DNA of 64,000 nt, from positions 3,488,501-3,552,500 of the forward strand of contig NZ_CP133111.1 in NCBI RefSeq assembly GCF_033001325.1. Direction: 5' to 3'. The notes under the pieces are model-generated. The model searched no databases and had not been told where the DNA came from. It saw only the letters and a list, made by a program, of their open reading frames with translations. A program made the position numbers and the translations under genes. The DNA comes from Rhodopseudomonas sp. BAL398 (lineage in GTDB: Bacteria; Pseudomonadota; Alphaproteobacteria; Rhizobiales; Xanthobacteraceae). Position 1 is the first letter of the stretch. The number at the start of each line of letters is the position of its first letter. This document shows, in pieces, positions 9,598-17,697 of the stretch.

Positions 9598-10700
9598 GCG
9601 CCCAAAACAATTCCCAGGATAATTCCCGAGGCAATTCCCAGCACAATACCAGCGACAAGCAGAGCCACATGTGGCCGGTCGAGGCCAGCCCCTATCTGCT
9701 CGACGTCAACGACCTCGTGGTGCATTTCCGCACCGGCCGGCAGCGGCCCTGGTCGAAGCCGTCTTTCGTCCATGCCGTCGACGGCGTCAGCTTCCGGGTC
9801 CGGCGCGGCACCACCTTCGGCATTGTCGGCGAGAGCGGCTCGGGCAAGTCGACCACCGCCCAGGCGATCATGCGGCTGGTGCCGGCGACCTCGGGTCAGA
9901 TCGTATTCCGCGGCGAGGATATCGCGCCGCTGGCCGGCGAGCCGCTGCGCCGGGTTCGCCGCCATCTCCAGATCGTGTTTCAGGATCCGTTCTCGGCGCT
10001 CGATCCGCGCCGGCGCGCCGGCGACCAGGTGCGCGAACCGCTGGATCTGTTGCAGATCGGCACCCCCAGCGAACGCGACGCCCGCGTGCTGCAGCTGCTG
10101 GCCGAAGTCGGATTGCCGCCCGAGGCCGCCGACCTGTTTCCGCACCAGTTCTCCGGCGGACAGCGGCAGCGGCTGTGCATCGCGCGGGCGCTGGCGCCGG
10201 AGCCCGAACTGATCGTGTGCGACGAGGCGGTCTCCGCGCTCGACGTCGCGATCCAGGCCCAGATCCTCAATCTGCTGAAGAAGCTGCAGCGCGAACGCGG
10301 GTTGACCTATATCTTCATCTCGCACGATCTCGGCGTGATCCAGCATTTCTGCGACGAGATCGCCGTGATGTATCTCGGCAAGATCGCCGAACAAGCGCCG
10401 GCCTCGGTGCTGTTCACCGAGCCGCGGCATCCCTATACGTGGTCGCTGGTGGCGGCTGCCGTGCCGCCTGGGCCGCTGCGCGACGAGTTGAAGGCGCGCT
10501 ATCTGGTCAAGGGCGATCCGCCGTCGCCGGTCGACCCACCGCCCGGCTGCCGCTTCGCCCAGCGCTGCCCGTTCGCGCTCGATCATTGCCGCGAGGTGTC
10601 GCCTTTTCTCGACGCCATCGGCCCCGAGCACTTCGTCGCCTGCCATCGCAAGGACGAGATCCCACGCCCGGACTTCACCCTCAATCAGGCCACGGCCTGA
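9594..10700 (+). CDS. ABC transporter ATP-binding protein, DppF/OppF type
   Basis: 368 residues from ATG 9594, overlapping the previous stop by four bases. Walker A GESGSGKST is at 79-87; the signature FSGGQRQRL and Walker B LIVCDEAVSALD follow, and the C-terminal cysteine-rich oligo_HPY segment CRFAQRCPFALDHC is present. The first 25 residues are an unusual Asn/Ser/Gln-rich leader encoded by a 12-bp tandem repeat, outside the ATPase fold. An internal ATG at 9669 (residue 26) would remove this leader and could be the true start. Last gene of the amidohydrolase/transporter operon. Confidence 0.9.
   Translation: MSAQNNSQDNSRGNSQHNTSDKQSHMWPVEASPYLLDVNDLVVHFRTGRQRPWSKPSFVHAVDGVSFRVRRGTTFGIVGESGSGKSTTAQAIMRLVPATSGQIVFRGEDIAPLAGEPLRRVRRHLQIVFQDPFSALDPRRRAGDQVREPLDLLQIGTPSERDARVLQLLAEVGLPPEAADLFPHQFSGGQRQRLCIARALAPEPELIVCDEAVSALDVAIQAQILNLLKKLQRERGLTYIFISHDLGVIQHFCDEIAVMYLGKIAEQAPASVLFTEPRHPYTWSLVAAAVPPGPLRDELKARYLVKGDPPSPVDPPPGCRFAQRCPFALDHCREVSPFLDAIGPEHFVACHRKDEIPRPDFTLNQATA
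9609..9656 (+). repeat. 12-bp tandem repeat, in frame inside the DppF-type gene
   Basis: Units AATTCCCAGGAT, AATTCCCGAGGC and AATTCCCAGCAC stand head to tail, with a degenerate fourth unit AATACCAGCGAC. They encode NSQD, NSRG, NSQH and NTSD. Copy-number changes would not shift the frame. Confidence 0.75.
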
Positions 10701-10760
10701 CTGAGGCCCAGATCGGTCGAGCAGCCTAGGCTTAGGCGGTTTTAGATTAAGACCGAGCCC

Positions 10761-10866
10761 GTCATTGCGAGCCGAGGACGGCGCATCGCGCCGTCCGACA
10801 GCGAAGCAATCCAGGCGCGCCGAGCGAAGACTGGATTGCTTCGTCGCAAGGGCTCCTCGCAATGAC
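10761..10866. repeat. Palindromic intergenic repeat, type A
   Basis: The outer arms GTCATTGCGAG and CTCGCAATGAC are inverted complements, and the inner arms AAGCAATCCAG and CTGGATTGCTT pair as well. Further copies lie at 41349-41453 and 42465-42569. The copy sits between convergent genes, a typical place for such elements. Confidence 0.88.
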
Positions 10867-10883
10867 GGCGTTGCGGGCGGCGA

Positions 10884-12143
10884 TCAGTTGCTGGCGTAGC
10901 GACTCACGACCAGATCGCGGACGTCGAGCTCGGGCGCGCGGCCGCCGAGCTGATCGGCAATGACGTGCGCGGTGCCGCACGCCATGGTCCAGCCGAGCGT
11001 GCCATGGCCGGTGTTGAGGTGGAGATTGGGCAGATGGGTCGGCCCGACGATCGGCGGACCATCGGGGGTCATCGGCCGCAGCCCGCTCCAGAATGTCGAA
11101 CCTGCCAGGTCGCCGGCCTTGGGAAACAGATCGGTCAGCGATTTGTCGAGCGGCCCGCGTCGTGCCGGCGGCAGCAACGGCCGATAATCGCCGACCTCCG
11201 CAGTGCCGCCGACGCGGATCCGGTCGCCCAGCCGGGTGATCGCGACCTTGTAGCTTTCGTCCATGATCGTCGACTGGGGCGCTGCGGCCGCGTCGACGAT
11301 CGGCACGGTGATGGAATAGCCCTTCACCGGATAGATCGGCGCGTCGATGCCGAGCGGCCGCAGCAATAGCGGCGAGAAACTACCCATCGCCATCACATAG
11401 CGATCCGCGGTGAAGACGCCCTTGTCGGTGGTGACCTGCGCGACGCGCCCGGCCTCGACATTCAGCGCCTTGATCGTCGTGTCATAGACGAAGCGCACGC
11501 CCAGCCCCGCCGCGATCTTTTCCAGCCCCTGGGTGAATAGATGGCAGTCGCCGGTTTCGTCGTCGGGCAGGCGCAGGCCGCCGACGAAGATGTTCTGGAC
11601 CGCCGCAAGGCCCGGCTCGACGCGCACGCAACCGGCGCGATCGAGCACCTCGTAGGGCACGTTGTATTGTTTCAAAATCTCGATATCGCCGCCGGTGCCA
11701 TCGAGTTGCGACTGCTTGCGGAACAGTTGCAGCGTGCCCTGGCTGCGTTCGTCATAGGCCAGGCCGGTCTCGGCGCGCATCGCGCGCAGGCAATCGCGGC
11801 TGTATTCGGCGATACCGACCATCCGCGACTTGTTGAGGGCGTAGCGATGGGAGGTGCAGTTCCGCAGCATCTGCAACATCCAGCGCCACATCGCCGGATC
11901 GGCCTGCAGCCGCACCACCAGTGGGCCGTGGCGATCGAGCATCCAGCCGATGGCCTTTTTCGGCACGGTCGGCCCGGCCCAGGGCGAGGCATAGCCTGGC
12001 GACACTTCGCCGGCATTGCCGAAGCTGGTTTCCAGCCCCGGACCCGGCTGGCGGTCCAGCACCGTGACCTCGAGACCGGCCTTGGCCAGATAATAAGCGG
12101 TGGTGACTCCGACCACGCCGGCGCCGAGAACCAGAACCTTCAT
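10884..12143 (-). CDS. dadA: D-amino acid dehydrogenase, small subunit type
   Basis: 419 residues from ATG 12143, chosen because MKVLVLGAG starts there after a good GGAGAGG site; an ATG 39 bases upstream has no such signal. The dinucleotide fold GAGVVG for FAD is at residues 7-12, followed by [16 protein letters not shown]. Internal DadA features such as [20 protein letters not shown] and the C-terminal [14 protein letters not shown] and [14 protein letters not shown] are present. It oxidises D-alanine and other D-amino acids to 2-oxoacids, passing electrons to the respiratory chain at the inner membrane. The Lrp-type gene is divergent, as in alanine-catabolic loci, and is the likely regulator. 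Confidence 0.9.
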   Translation of the reverse strand: MKVLVLGAGVVGVTTAYYLAKAGLEVTVLDRQPGPGLETSFGNAGEVSPGYASPWAGPTVPKKAIGWMLDRHGPLVVRLQADPAMWRWMLQMLRNCTSHRYALNKSRMVGIAEYSRDCLRAMRAETGLAYDERSQGTLQLFRKQSQLDGTGGDIEILKQYNVPYEVLDRAGCVRVEPGLAAVQNIFVGGLRLPDDETGDCHLFTQGLEKIAAGLGVRFVYDTTIKALNVEAGRVAQVTTDKGVFTADRYVMAMGSFSPLLLRPLGIDAPIYPVKGYSITVPIVDAAAAPQSTIMDESYKVAITRLGDRIRVGGTAEVGDYRPLLPPARRGPLDKSLTDLFPKAGDLAGSTFWSGLRPMTPDGPPIVGPTHLPNLHLNTGHGTLGWTMACGTAHVIADQLGGRAPELDVRDLVVSRYASN

Positions 12144-12210
12144 CTTTCGCCTCTCCAGGGTGACCGGGCGGCCACGCGACAATTATCGCATCCCCCATGT
12201 GGCGCTTTAC

Positions 12211-12223
12211 GTCGATTATCGAC
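12211..12223. promoter_or_regulatory. Palindrome in the dadA/lrp divergent spacer
   Basis: GTCGATTATCGAC is a perfect 13-bp palindrome about 68 bp from the dadA start and 74 bp from the regulator start, in an AT-rich spacer. It may be a binding site for the Lrp-type regulator; this is inference. Confidence 0.35.
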
Positions 12224-12296
12224 ATTGCTAGGTTCGTTTTGCTGACAATCTGGCGAATTCCCGCTGAAAATTAGTGAAAAACAACGATCGCGCGCG

Positions 12297-12773
12297 ATGA
12301 GTGTGGAACTCGATTCCTTCGACCGCAAAATCCTGCGCGAACTGGTGCAGGACGCCCGGATCAGCCAGATGCTGCTGGCCGAGCGCGTGAACCTGTCGCC
12401 GACGGCCTGCACCAGGCGGCTGCATCAGCTGGAGAAGAAGGGCGTGATCCAGGGCTATGCGGCGGAGATCGACGCTACCAAGCTCGGGCTGATGATGACG
12501 GTGCACGTCCAGATCACGCTGGACCGGCAGAACGAGGATGCGCTGACCGCCTTCGAGCGCGAGATCGCCAAATGCCCGGATGTCGTCTCGTGCTATCTGA
12601 TGTCCGGCAACGAGGACTATCTGGTCCACGTGCAAGCGCGCGACATGGAAGATTACGAGCGCATCCACAAACAGCATCTGTCACGGCTGCCCGGGGTGGC
12701 GCGGCTACATTCCGGCTTCGCGATGCGCAGCATCGTCCGGCGCAGCATCTCACCGGCGGCGCTGAGCGGCTGA
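12297..12773 (+). CDS. Lrp/AsnC family transcriptional regulator
   Basis: 158 residues, the usual length. The N-terminal helix-turn-helix (residues 8-55, DARISQMLLAERVNLSPTACTR in the middle) starts with the typical LDSFDRKILREL. The C-terminal RAM ligand-binding domain (about 70-145) carries DVVSCYLMSGNEDYLVHV. It is divergent from dadA with a 153-bp spacer, which fits a local activator of D-/L-alanine catabolism (DadR-like role, inferred). No N-terminal extension is seen. Confidence 0.9.
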   Translation: MSVELDSFDRKILRELVQDARISQMLLAERVNLSPTACTRRLHQLEKKGVIQGYAAEIDATKLGLMMTVHVQITLDRQNEDALTAFEREIAKCPDVVSCYLMSGNEDYLVHVQARDMEDYERIHKQHLSRLPGVARLHSGFAMRSIVRRSISPAALSG

Positions 12774-12890
12774 CGCACGGTCGACGCCCCGGTGGCGGTG
12801 GTGACGCAAAACTCAACAAAGAGCCTCGCTGTCCCGTCTGTGATCCCGCGAACAGATATGCGCCCATCATGACGATGCTGGAGACGAAAG

Positions 12891-14123
12891 ATGAAGCTCG
12901 ACGACCCCGACCGTTCGCGATCCGTCGCCAGGCCCAAGGGCGCGGCCGCCAACCCGACATGCACCCCGACGACCCACCTGCCGAAAGCCGAGGACTTCCT
13001 GCTGTGGCCGCCCAACATCCAGGCCTATGGCTATCGGATCGTCGACCGACTGTTCAACTCGCGCGTCATTCACAAGGCGCCGGTGGCAAGACCTCACAAT
13101 TACGGCGAGCGCCTTGGGCTGAGCTATCGCTGTGCCAACGGCACGTTTTCGATCGACGAACTGATGGACCGCAATTCGTTGAGCGGCCTTCTGGTCCTGA
13201 AGGACGGCGCGGTCGTGGTCGAGCAATATGGCCTCGGACTGCTGGCCTCCGACCGCTGGAGCACGATGTCAACGGTCAAGTCGATCACCGCGACGCTGGT
13301 CGGCGTGGCGCTGCAGGACGGCGCGATCGGCTCGCTCGCCGATCCGGTGACGACATACGTACCCTCGCTCGCCGGCTCGCTCTATGACGAGGTCACGATC
13401 AAGCATTTGCTCACGATGTCGTCCGGCATGGACTGGACCGAAGATTACGCCGACAAGCAGTCGGACGTGAACCGCTACAGCAAATCGCTCGCCGACGGCG
13501 TGCCCGGCGGCGTCTTCGAGATCCTCAAGGCGTTGCCGCGGGCGCATCCCGCGGGGACGCATTGGCACTACAACACCGGCGACACGTTCCTGCTGGGTGC
13601 CGCGCTGCGCAATGCCGTCGACATGCCGCTGGCCGCGTATTTGTCACGCAAGGTCTGGCAGCCCTGCGGCATGGAATTCGATGCGTTCTACACCCTGGAA
13701 TCGCCGGACGGCCTGGAGATCGGCGGCAGCCGCGCCGGCATCGCGTTGCGCGACTTCGGCCGTTTCGCCAAATTCGTGCTGGACGACGGCGTGGTCGACG
13801 GCCAACGCGTGCTGCCGCAGGGCTGGAACAACGCCGCGAACCGCCAAGAGCATCGTTTTTCCGCCGCGGACGTCGCCATGATGCCGCAAATTGGTTCGGC
13901 AAAGTTGGCCGGCTACGGCTACAGCTGGTGGATCGCGGAGGACGGCGCACTGATCGCGATGGGCTTTGCCGGCCAGCGCATTTACATCAATCGCGCGCAA
14001 TCCTTGGCCATCATCACCTTGGGCGCATTCCCGCAGGCCCGCTATCAGGGGCCGGGCGAGCACGATCGCGTGGCGGAGGTGGTCGCGTTCACCGAAGCGG
14101 TCAAGCAAGCGCTGACGAATTGA
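12891..14123 (+). CDS. Serine hydrolase of the beta-lactamase/DD-peptidase fold
   Basis: 410 residues from ATG 12891 (GGAGACGAAAG upstream). The nucleophile motif SxxK is Ser127-Thr-Val-Lys130 in RWSTMSTVKSIT. The second motif is Tyr227 in HWHYNTGDT, and the core continues with FLLGAALRNAVDMPLAAYL. No signal peptide is evident, so it is probably cytosolic. Members of this family (class C beta-lactamase-related) are esterases, amidases or D-amino-acid peptidases, and most have no resistance role. It stands 117 bp behind the Lrp gene, so a link to D-amino acid metabolism is possible but unproven. Confidence 0.82.
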   Translation: MKLDDPDRSRSVARPKGAAANPTCTPTTHLPKAEDFLLWPPNIQAYGYRIVDRLFNSRVIHKAPVARPHNYGERLGLSYRCANGTFSIDELMDRNSLSGLLVLKDGAVVVEQYGLGLLASDRWSTMSTVKSITATLVGVALQDGAIGSLADPVTTYVPSLAGSLYDEVTIKHLLTMSSGMDWTEDYADKQSDVNRYSKSLADGVPGGVFEILKALPRAHPAGTHWHYNTGDTFLLGAALRNAVDMPLAAYLSRKVWQPCGMEFDAFYTLESPDGLEIGGSRAGIALRDFGRFAKFVLDDGVVDGQRVLPQGWNNAANRQEHRFSAADVAMMPQIGSAKLAGYGYSWWIAEDGALIAMGFAGQRIYINRAQSLAIITLGAFPQARYQGPGEHDRVAEVVAFTEAVKQALTN

Positions 14124-14189
14124 CGGCGCCGCGCGCAAGCCGCGCGATCGCCCGGGCCATGCGCCGACATCCGCCGTCGCCGGCGGAAT

Positions 14190-15695
14190 TCACCGGCCGG
14201 GCTGGCCGTTGCGCAGCAGGGTCCTGACGGTTCGGGCGAAGATCAGCGTGCCGCGCTCCACCAACTCCTGCGGGATCGACGCGAAGTTGAGACGCAGCCA
14301 GGTCTCCTTCGGCGGATTGGCGAAATAGGGCTCCACCGGATCGATCAGGACGCCGGCGTCAAAACAGGCCGCCCTCAGCCTGTCGGAATTGGGCAGTTGA
14401 GGAATCCGCATCCAGATCGCGGAGCCGCCGGTCGGCGCGTCCATCTGCACCATCGGCAATTCCTTGCGCAGGATCGCCATGATGATCTTGGCCTTCAGCT
14501 CCAGCGCCTGCCGCATCGCGCCGATCAGGCGATCATAATGGCCCTGGCGAATGAATTGCGCCGCGCTGGCCAGATTATTGCCCGGCAGCTGTCGGATCAT
14601 CAGCCGGCGCAGTGATTTGAGCTCGGTCATCAGTCTCTCGGGACCGACGATGTAGCCGAGGCGCAGGCCGGGGCAGACCAGTTTGGACAGGCTGCTGAGA
14701 TAGACGACGCGGCCGGAGCGATCCATCGCCTTCAGCGCCGCCGCCGCGGCGCCCTCATATTTCAGCTCGGGCTCATAATCATCTTCGATGATGATCTGGT
14801 CGTGACGGGTCGCATGGGTCAGCAACCCCAATCGCCGCTCGGTGCTCATGGTGACGCCGGTGGGCGACTGATGACTGGGCGTGCAATACAGATAGTTGCA
14901 CTCGGCCAGTCGCTTGTCGATGGTCATGCCGAAGGCGTCGAGCGGCACCGACAACAGCTCGGCGCCGCTGCGCATGAAGATATAACGCGCATCCATATAG
15001 CCGGGCTCCTCCAGCGCGAGCTTGACGCCGGAGCGCAGCAGGGTCTGGGCGATCAGATAGAGCCCGTGCTGGGTGCCGAGCGTCAGCATCACCTGCTCGG
15101 GCTTGGCGGCGATGCCGCGCCGGGGCAGGATCTTGTTGATGATCTGCTTGACCAGCTCCTCGCTCTCGTCGCCGCCGCTGTCCTGGCCCCACAGTTGAAT
15201 CGCCGATTTGCCCAGCGCGGAGCGGCTGGCGTCACGCCAATCGGCGAAGGGAAAGATCTGCGGGTTCACTTCGCCATAGACGAAGCGATAGGGGCATGAC
15301 TGCCAGCCAGCCGGCCGCTCCTGCCAGGGATATCGGGTGTCGGCATGGGCCATCCGCGCCGCCCAGTCGGGCTGGTCGAGGCTGTCGGGGGATTGGGCGA
15401 TCGCCAGTTTCTGCTCGCGCAGCGCCGACGAAACGTAATAGCCATCCCGGGGGCGGGACTCCAGAAAGCGGTCCGCCGTGAGTTTTTCCAACACGATCGA
15501 GGCGGTGGTGCGCGAGACGCCGGCCAGCTCCGCCAGATTTCGGCTCGACGGCACCCGTCGGCCCGCCGGCAAATTGCCATCCACAATGGCATCCACCAGC
15601 GCGTTGCGCAGCTGCGCCTGCAGTTGCACGCCGTCCTTCGCCGCCCGGGCCAGCAGCTCCTTCCACATCAACCGATCGCGCTCTGCCGAACTCAT
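14190..15695 (-). CDS. MocR-type regulator (GntR plus PLP aminotransferase-like domain)
   Basis: 501 residues from ATG 15695, picked because AGGAAG lies seven bases upstream; the ATG at 15719 lacks one. The winged helix is at residues 25-95 (RRVPSSRNLAELAGVSRTT), and the aminotransferase-like domain has its PLP lysine at Lys338 in YLSSLSKLVCPGLRLGYI. It is divergent from a class III aminotransferase gene, the common pairing for MocR regulators of omega-amino acid use. Three copies of a TGGCCTTA motif lie in the spacer and are the likely operator. Confidence 0.87.
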   Translation of the reverse strand: MSSAERDRLMWKELLARAAKDGVQLQAQLRNALVDAIVDGNLPAGRRVPSSRNLAELAGVSRTTASIVLEKLTADRFLESRPRDGYYVSSALREQKLAIAQSPDSLDQPDWAARMAHADTRYPWQERPAGWQSCPYRFVYGEVNPQIFPFADWRDASRSALGKSAIQLWGQDSGGDESEELVKQIINKILPRRGIAAKPEQVMLTLGTQHGLYLIAQTLLRSGVKLALEEPGYMDARYIFMRSGAELLSVPLDAFGMTIDKRLAECNYLYCTPSHQSPTGVTMSTERRLGLLTHATRHDQIIIEDDYEPELKYEGAAAAALKAMDRSGRVVYLSSLSKLVCPGLRLGYIVGPERLMTELKSLRRLMIRQLPGNNLASAAQFIRQGHYDRLIGAMRQALELKAKIIMAILRKELPMVQMDAPTGGSAIWMRIPQLPNSDRLRAACFDAGVLIDPVEPYFANPPKETWLRLNFASIPQELVERGTLIFARTVRTLLRNGQPGR

Positions 15696-15706
15696 TGACG
15701 CACTTC

Positions 15707-15772
15707 CTGGCCTTAGCAAATCGGATCGCTGGCCTTATGAATCGAACCGGATTGAAATCACACTAAGGCCAG
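15707..15772. promoter_or_regulatory. Candidate MocR operator, three CTGGCCTTA half-sites
   Basis: CTGGCCTTA occurs at 15707-15715 and again at 15729-15737, exactly 22 bp (two helical turns) apart in the same direction, and as its complement TAAGGCCAG at 15764-15772. The sites lie between the divergent MocR and aminotransferase genes. Paired direct repeats are the known MocR binding pattern; binding by this particular protein is inferred. Confidence 0.6.
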
Positions 15773-16055
15773 CACACCGCGCTGTCCTTTACCAGAGCCT
15801 TACGCCGTGATGAAGGTGAAGCCTTGACCGACGACCATCGCGGCCGCCCTGGGACCAAGACCGGTCACAATGCCAGGTTATCCAACGCCCGTCGGCCGGA
15901 TCGGGCCGGGAGGGGGATGCCGCGCGCCGATGGTGCGACATCGGCGCTATCGCAGGGCCGCAGCAGCGACCGCCGCCCGCATCGGCGCGGCGGAATCCAA
16001 GGCACTTGATTGAAGGCACTTGAACGTCACCGAACCAGTACAACGAAAGAAACCC

Positions 16056-17447
16056 ATGAACGAAACGCAGGCCACCAAAGAACTCGGCGATCTCGACGTC
16101 AAGCACCTGTTCCACCCCTACACCAATCCGCGCAAGCACGAGCAGACCGGGCCGATCGTGATCGAGCGCGGCGAAGGCGTGTTCGTCTACGACACCAATG
16201 GACAGCAATATCTCGAGGGGCTGGCCGGCCTGTGGAGCGTCGCGGTCGGGTTTGGCGAAAAGCGGCTGGTCGAGGCCGCCACCAAGCAGATGCAGATGCT
16301 GCCGTTCTATCATTTGTTCGCGCATAAATCGCATACGCCCGGCATCAAGCTGGCCGAAAAGCTCAGCGAGATGGCGCCGGGGACGTTGAACCACGTGTTG
16401 TTTTCGAATTCGGGATCGGAGGCCAATGATTCCGTCATCAAGCTGGTGTGGTTCTACAACAACGCCCTAGGGCGCCCGAAGAAGAAGAGATTCCTGGCGC
16501 GCAAGAACGGCTATCACGGCATCAACGTCGCCTCGGGCAGCCTCACCGGCATTCCGTCCAATCACAACGCCTTCGATCTGCCGCAGATCCCCGTCACGCA
16601 TCTGGAGTGCCCGCATTACTACCGCTTCGGCAAGGACGGCGAAACCGAGCAGCAATTCACCGACCGGCTGATCAAGGAGTTGGAAGACACCATCGAGGCC
16701 GAGGGCGCCGATACGATCGCGGCGTTCATCGGCGAGCCGGTGATGGGCGCCGGCGGCGTGATCGTGCCGCCGGTCGGATACTGGCCCCGGGTGCAGGCGG
16801 TCTGCCGCAAGCATAACATTCTGCTGGTGCTGGACGAGGTGATCACCGGATTCGGCCGGCTCGGCACGACTTTCGCGGCGGAGCTGTTTGGCGTCGAGCC
16901 CGACATGCTGGTGGTCTCCAAGCAGATCACATCGTCCTATCAGCCGCTCGCGGCGGTGATCTTTTCCGAGCAGATCTATCAGGCCGTCGCCGACAAAGCC
17001 GGCGCGCTGGGGACCTTCGCCCACGGACTAACCGCCGGCGGCCATCCGGTGGCGACCGCGGTCGCGCTCGAAAACCTCGCCATCATCGAAGAGCGCGGCC
17101 TGGTCGCCAACGCCAAGGAGGTCGGCGCCTATATGCGCGGCAAGCTCGCGGGCTTCGCATCGCATCCGATGGTCGGCGAGGTCCGTGGCGAGGGTCTGAT
17201 GGCGGCGGTCGAAATGGTCGCCGACAAAGCGACGAAGCGGAAATTCGATCCGGTCGGCAAGGTCGGCGGCTATCTGGCCGAACGCGGCCATGCCCATGGG
17301 CTGATCGTGCGCAATCTCGGCGATTCGATCGCCTTCTGCCCTCCGATGATCATCACCAAGGCGGAGGTCGACATGATGATCTCGAAGTTCAGCAAGGCGC
17401 TGGACGAGACCTATGATTGGGCCAAATCCGAAGGTCTGGTGAGCTGA
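16056..17447 (+). CDS. Class III aminotransferase (omega-amino acid type)
   Basis: 463 residues from ATG 16056, preceded by GAAAGAAA. The PLP lysine is Lys289 in VVSKQITSSYQPL; the cofactor-ring aspartate is Asp260 in LVLDEVITGFGRLG, and GSEANDSVIKLVW binds the phosphate. The N-terminal LFHPYTNPRKHEQTGP and the overall length match omega-amino acid:pyruvate-type transaminases, which move the amino group of beta-alanine, 4-aminobutyrate or diamines. The precise substrate cannot be read from the sequence. The divergent MocR gene and the repeats in the spacer suggest substrate-induced control. A strong hairpin follows the stop codon. Confidence 0.88.
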   Translation: MNETQATKELGDLDVKHLFHPYTNPRKHEQTGPIVIERGEGVFVYDTNGQQYLEGLAGLWSVAVGFGEKRLVEAATKQMQMLPFYHLFAHKSHTPGIKLAEKLSEMAPGTLNHVLFSNSGSEANDSVIKLVWFYNNALGRPKKKRFLARKNGYHGINVASGSLTGIPSNHNAFDLPQIPVTHLECPHYYRFGKDGETEQQFTDRLIKELEDTIEAEGADTIAAFIGEPVMGAGGVIVPPVGYWPRVQAVCRKHNILLVLDEVITGFGRLGTTFAAELFGVEPDMLVVSKQITSSYQPLAAVIFSEQIYQAVADKAGALGTFAHGLTAGGHPVATAVALENLAIIEERGLVANAKEVGAYMRGKLAGFASHPMVGEVRGEGLMAAVEMVADKATKRKFDPVGKVGGYLAERGHAHGLIVRNLGDSIAFCPPMIITKAEVDMMISKFSKALDETYDWAKSEGLVS

Positions 17448-17453
17448 TCGCTG

Positions 17454-17485
17454 CGCCCCCGCGGCCTCGCCTGGCCGCGGGGGCG
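17454..17485 (+). terminator. Hairpin terminator after the aminotransferase gene
   Basis: A perfect 13-bp GC-rich stem (CGCCCCCGCGGCC with GGCCGCGGGGGCG) around a TCGCCT loop, seven bases after the TGA. There is no clear T run, so it may be Rho-assisted. Confidence 0.6.
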
Positions 17486-17584
17486 TGTCCACGGCATTGA
17501 TGAGCAAGGCGTCGGCCAAGACCGACGCGACGGCCCGGCCGCAACCTGTTATACTAAGGGCGGTTGGTTTCGACTCATCCGTGC

Positions 17585-17672
17585 GTCGTGGCCGGGCTTG
17601 TCCCGGCCATCCACGCCTGTGATCCAGCACGGCTTTCAAGGCGTGGATGCCCGGCACAGGGCCGGGCATGAC
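17585..17672. repeat. Palindromic intergenic repeat, type D
   Basis: GTGGCCGGGCTTGTCCCGGCCATCCACGCC faces GGCGTGGATGCC and GGGCCGGGCATGAC further on, so the arms pair into a long hairpin. It lies between convergent genes and looks like a dispersed element of the same kind as types A-C, but no second copy is in this window. Confidence 0.6.
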
Positions 17673-17697
17673 GAACGAGAGCCAGTGCCCTTTGGTA

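Noticed and set aside
12891-14123. Antibiotic-resistance beta-lactamase
   Set aside because: Only the fold-level SxxK and Tyr motifs are present, without signal peptide; the family is mainly esterases and peptidases.
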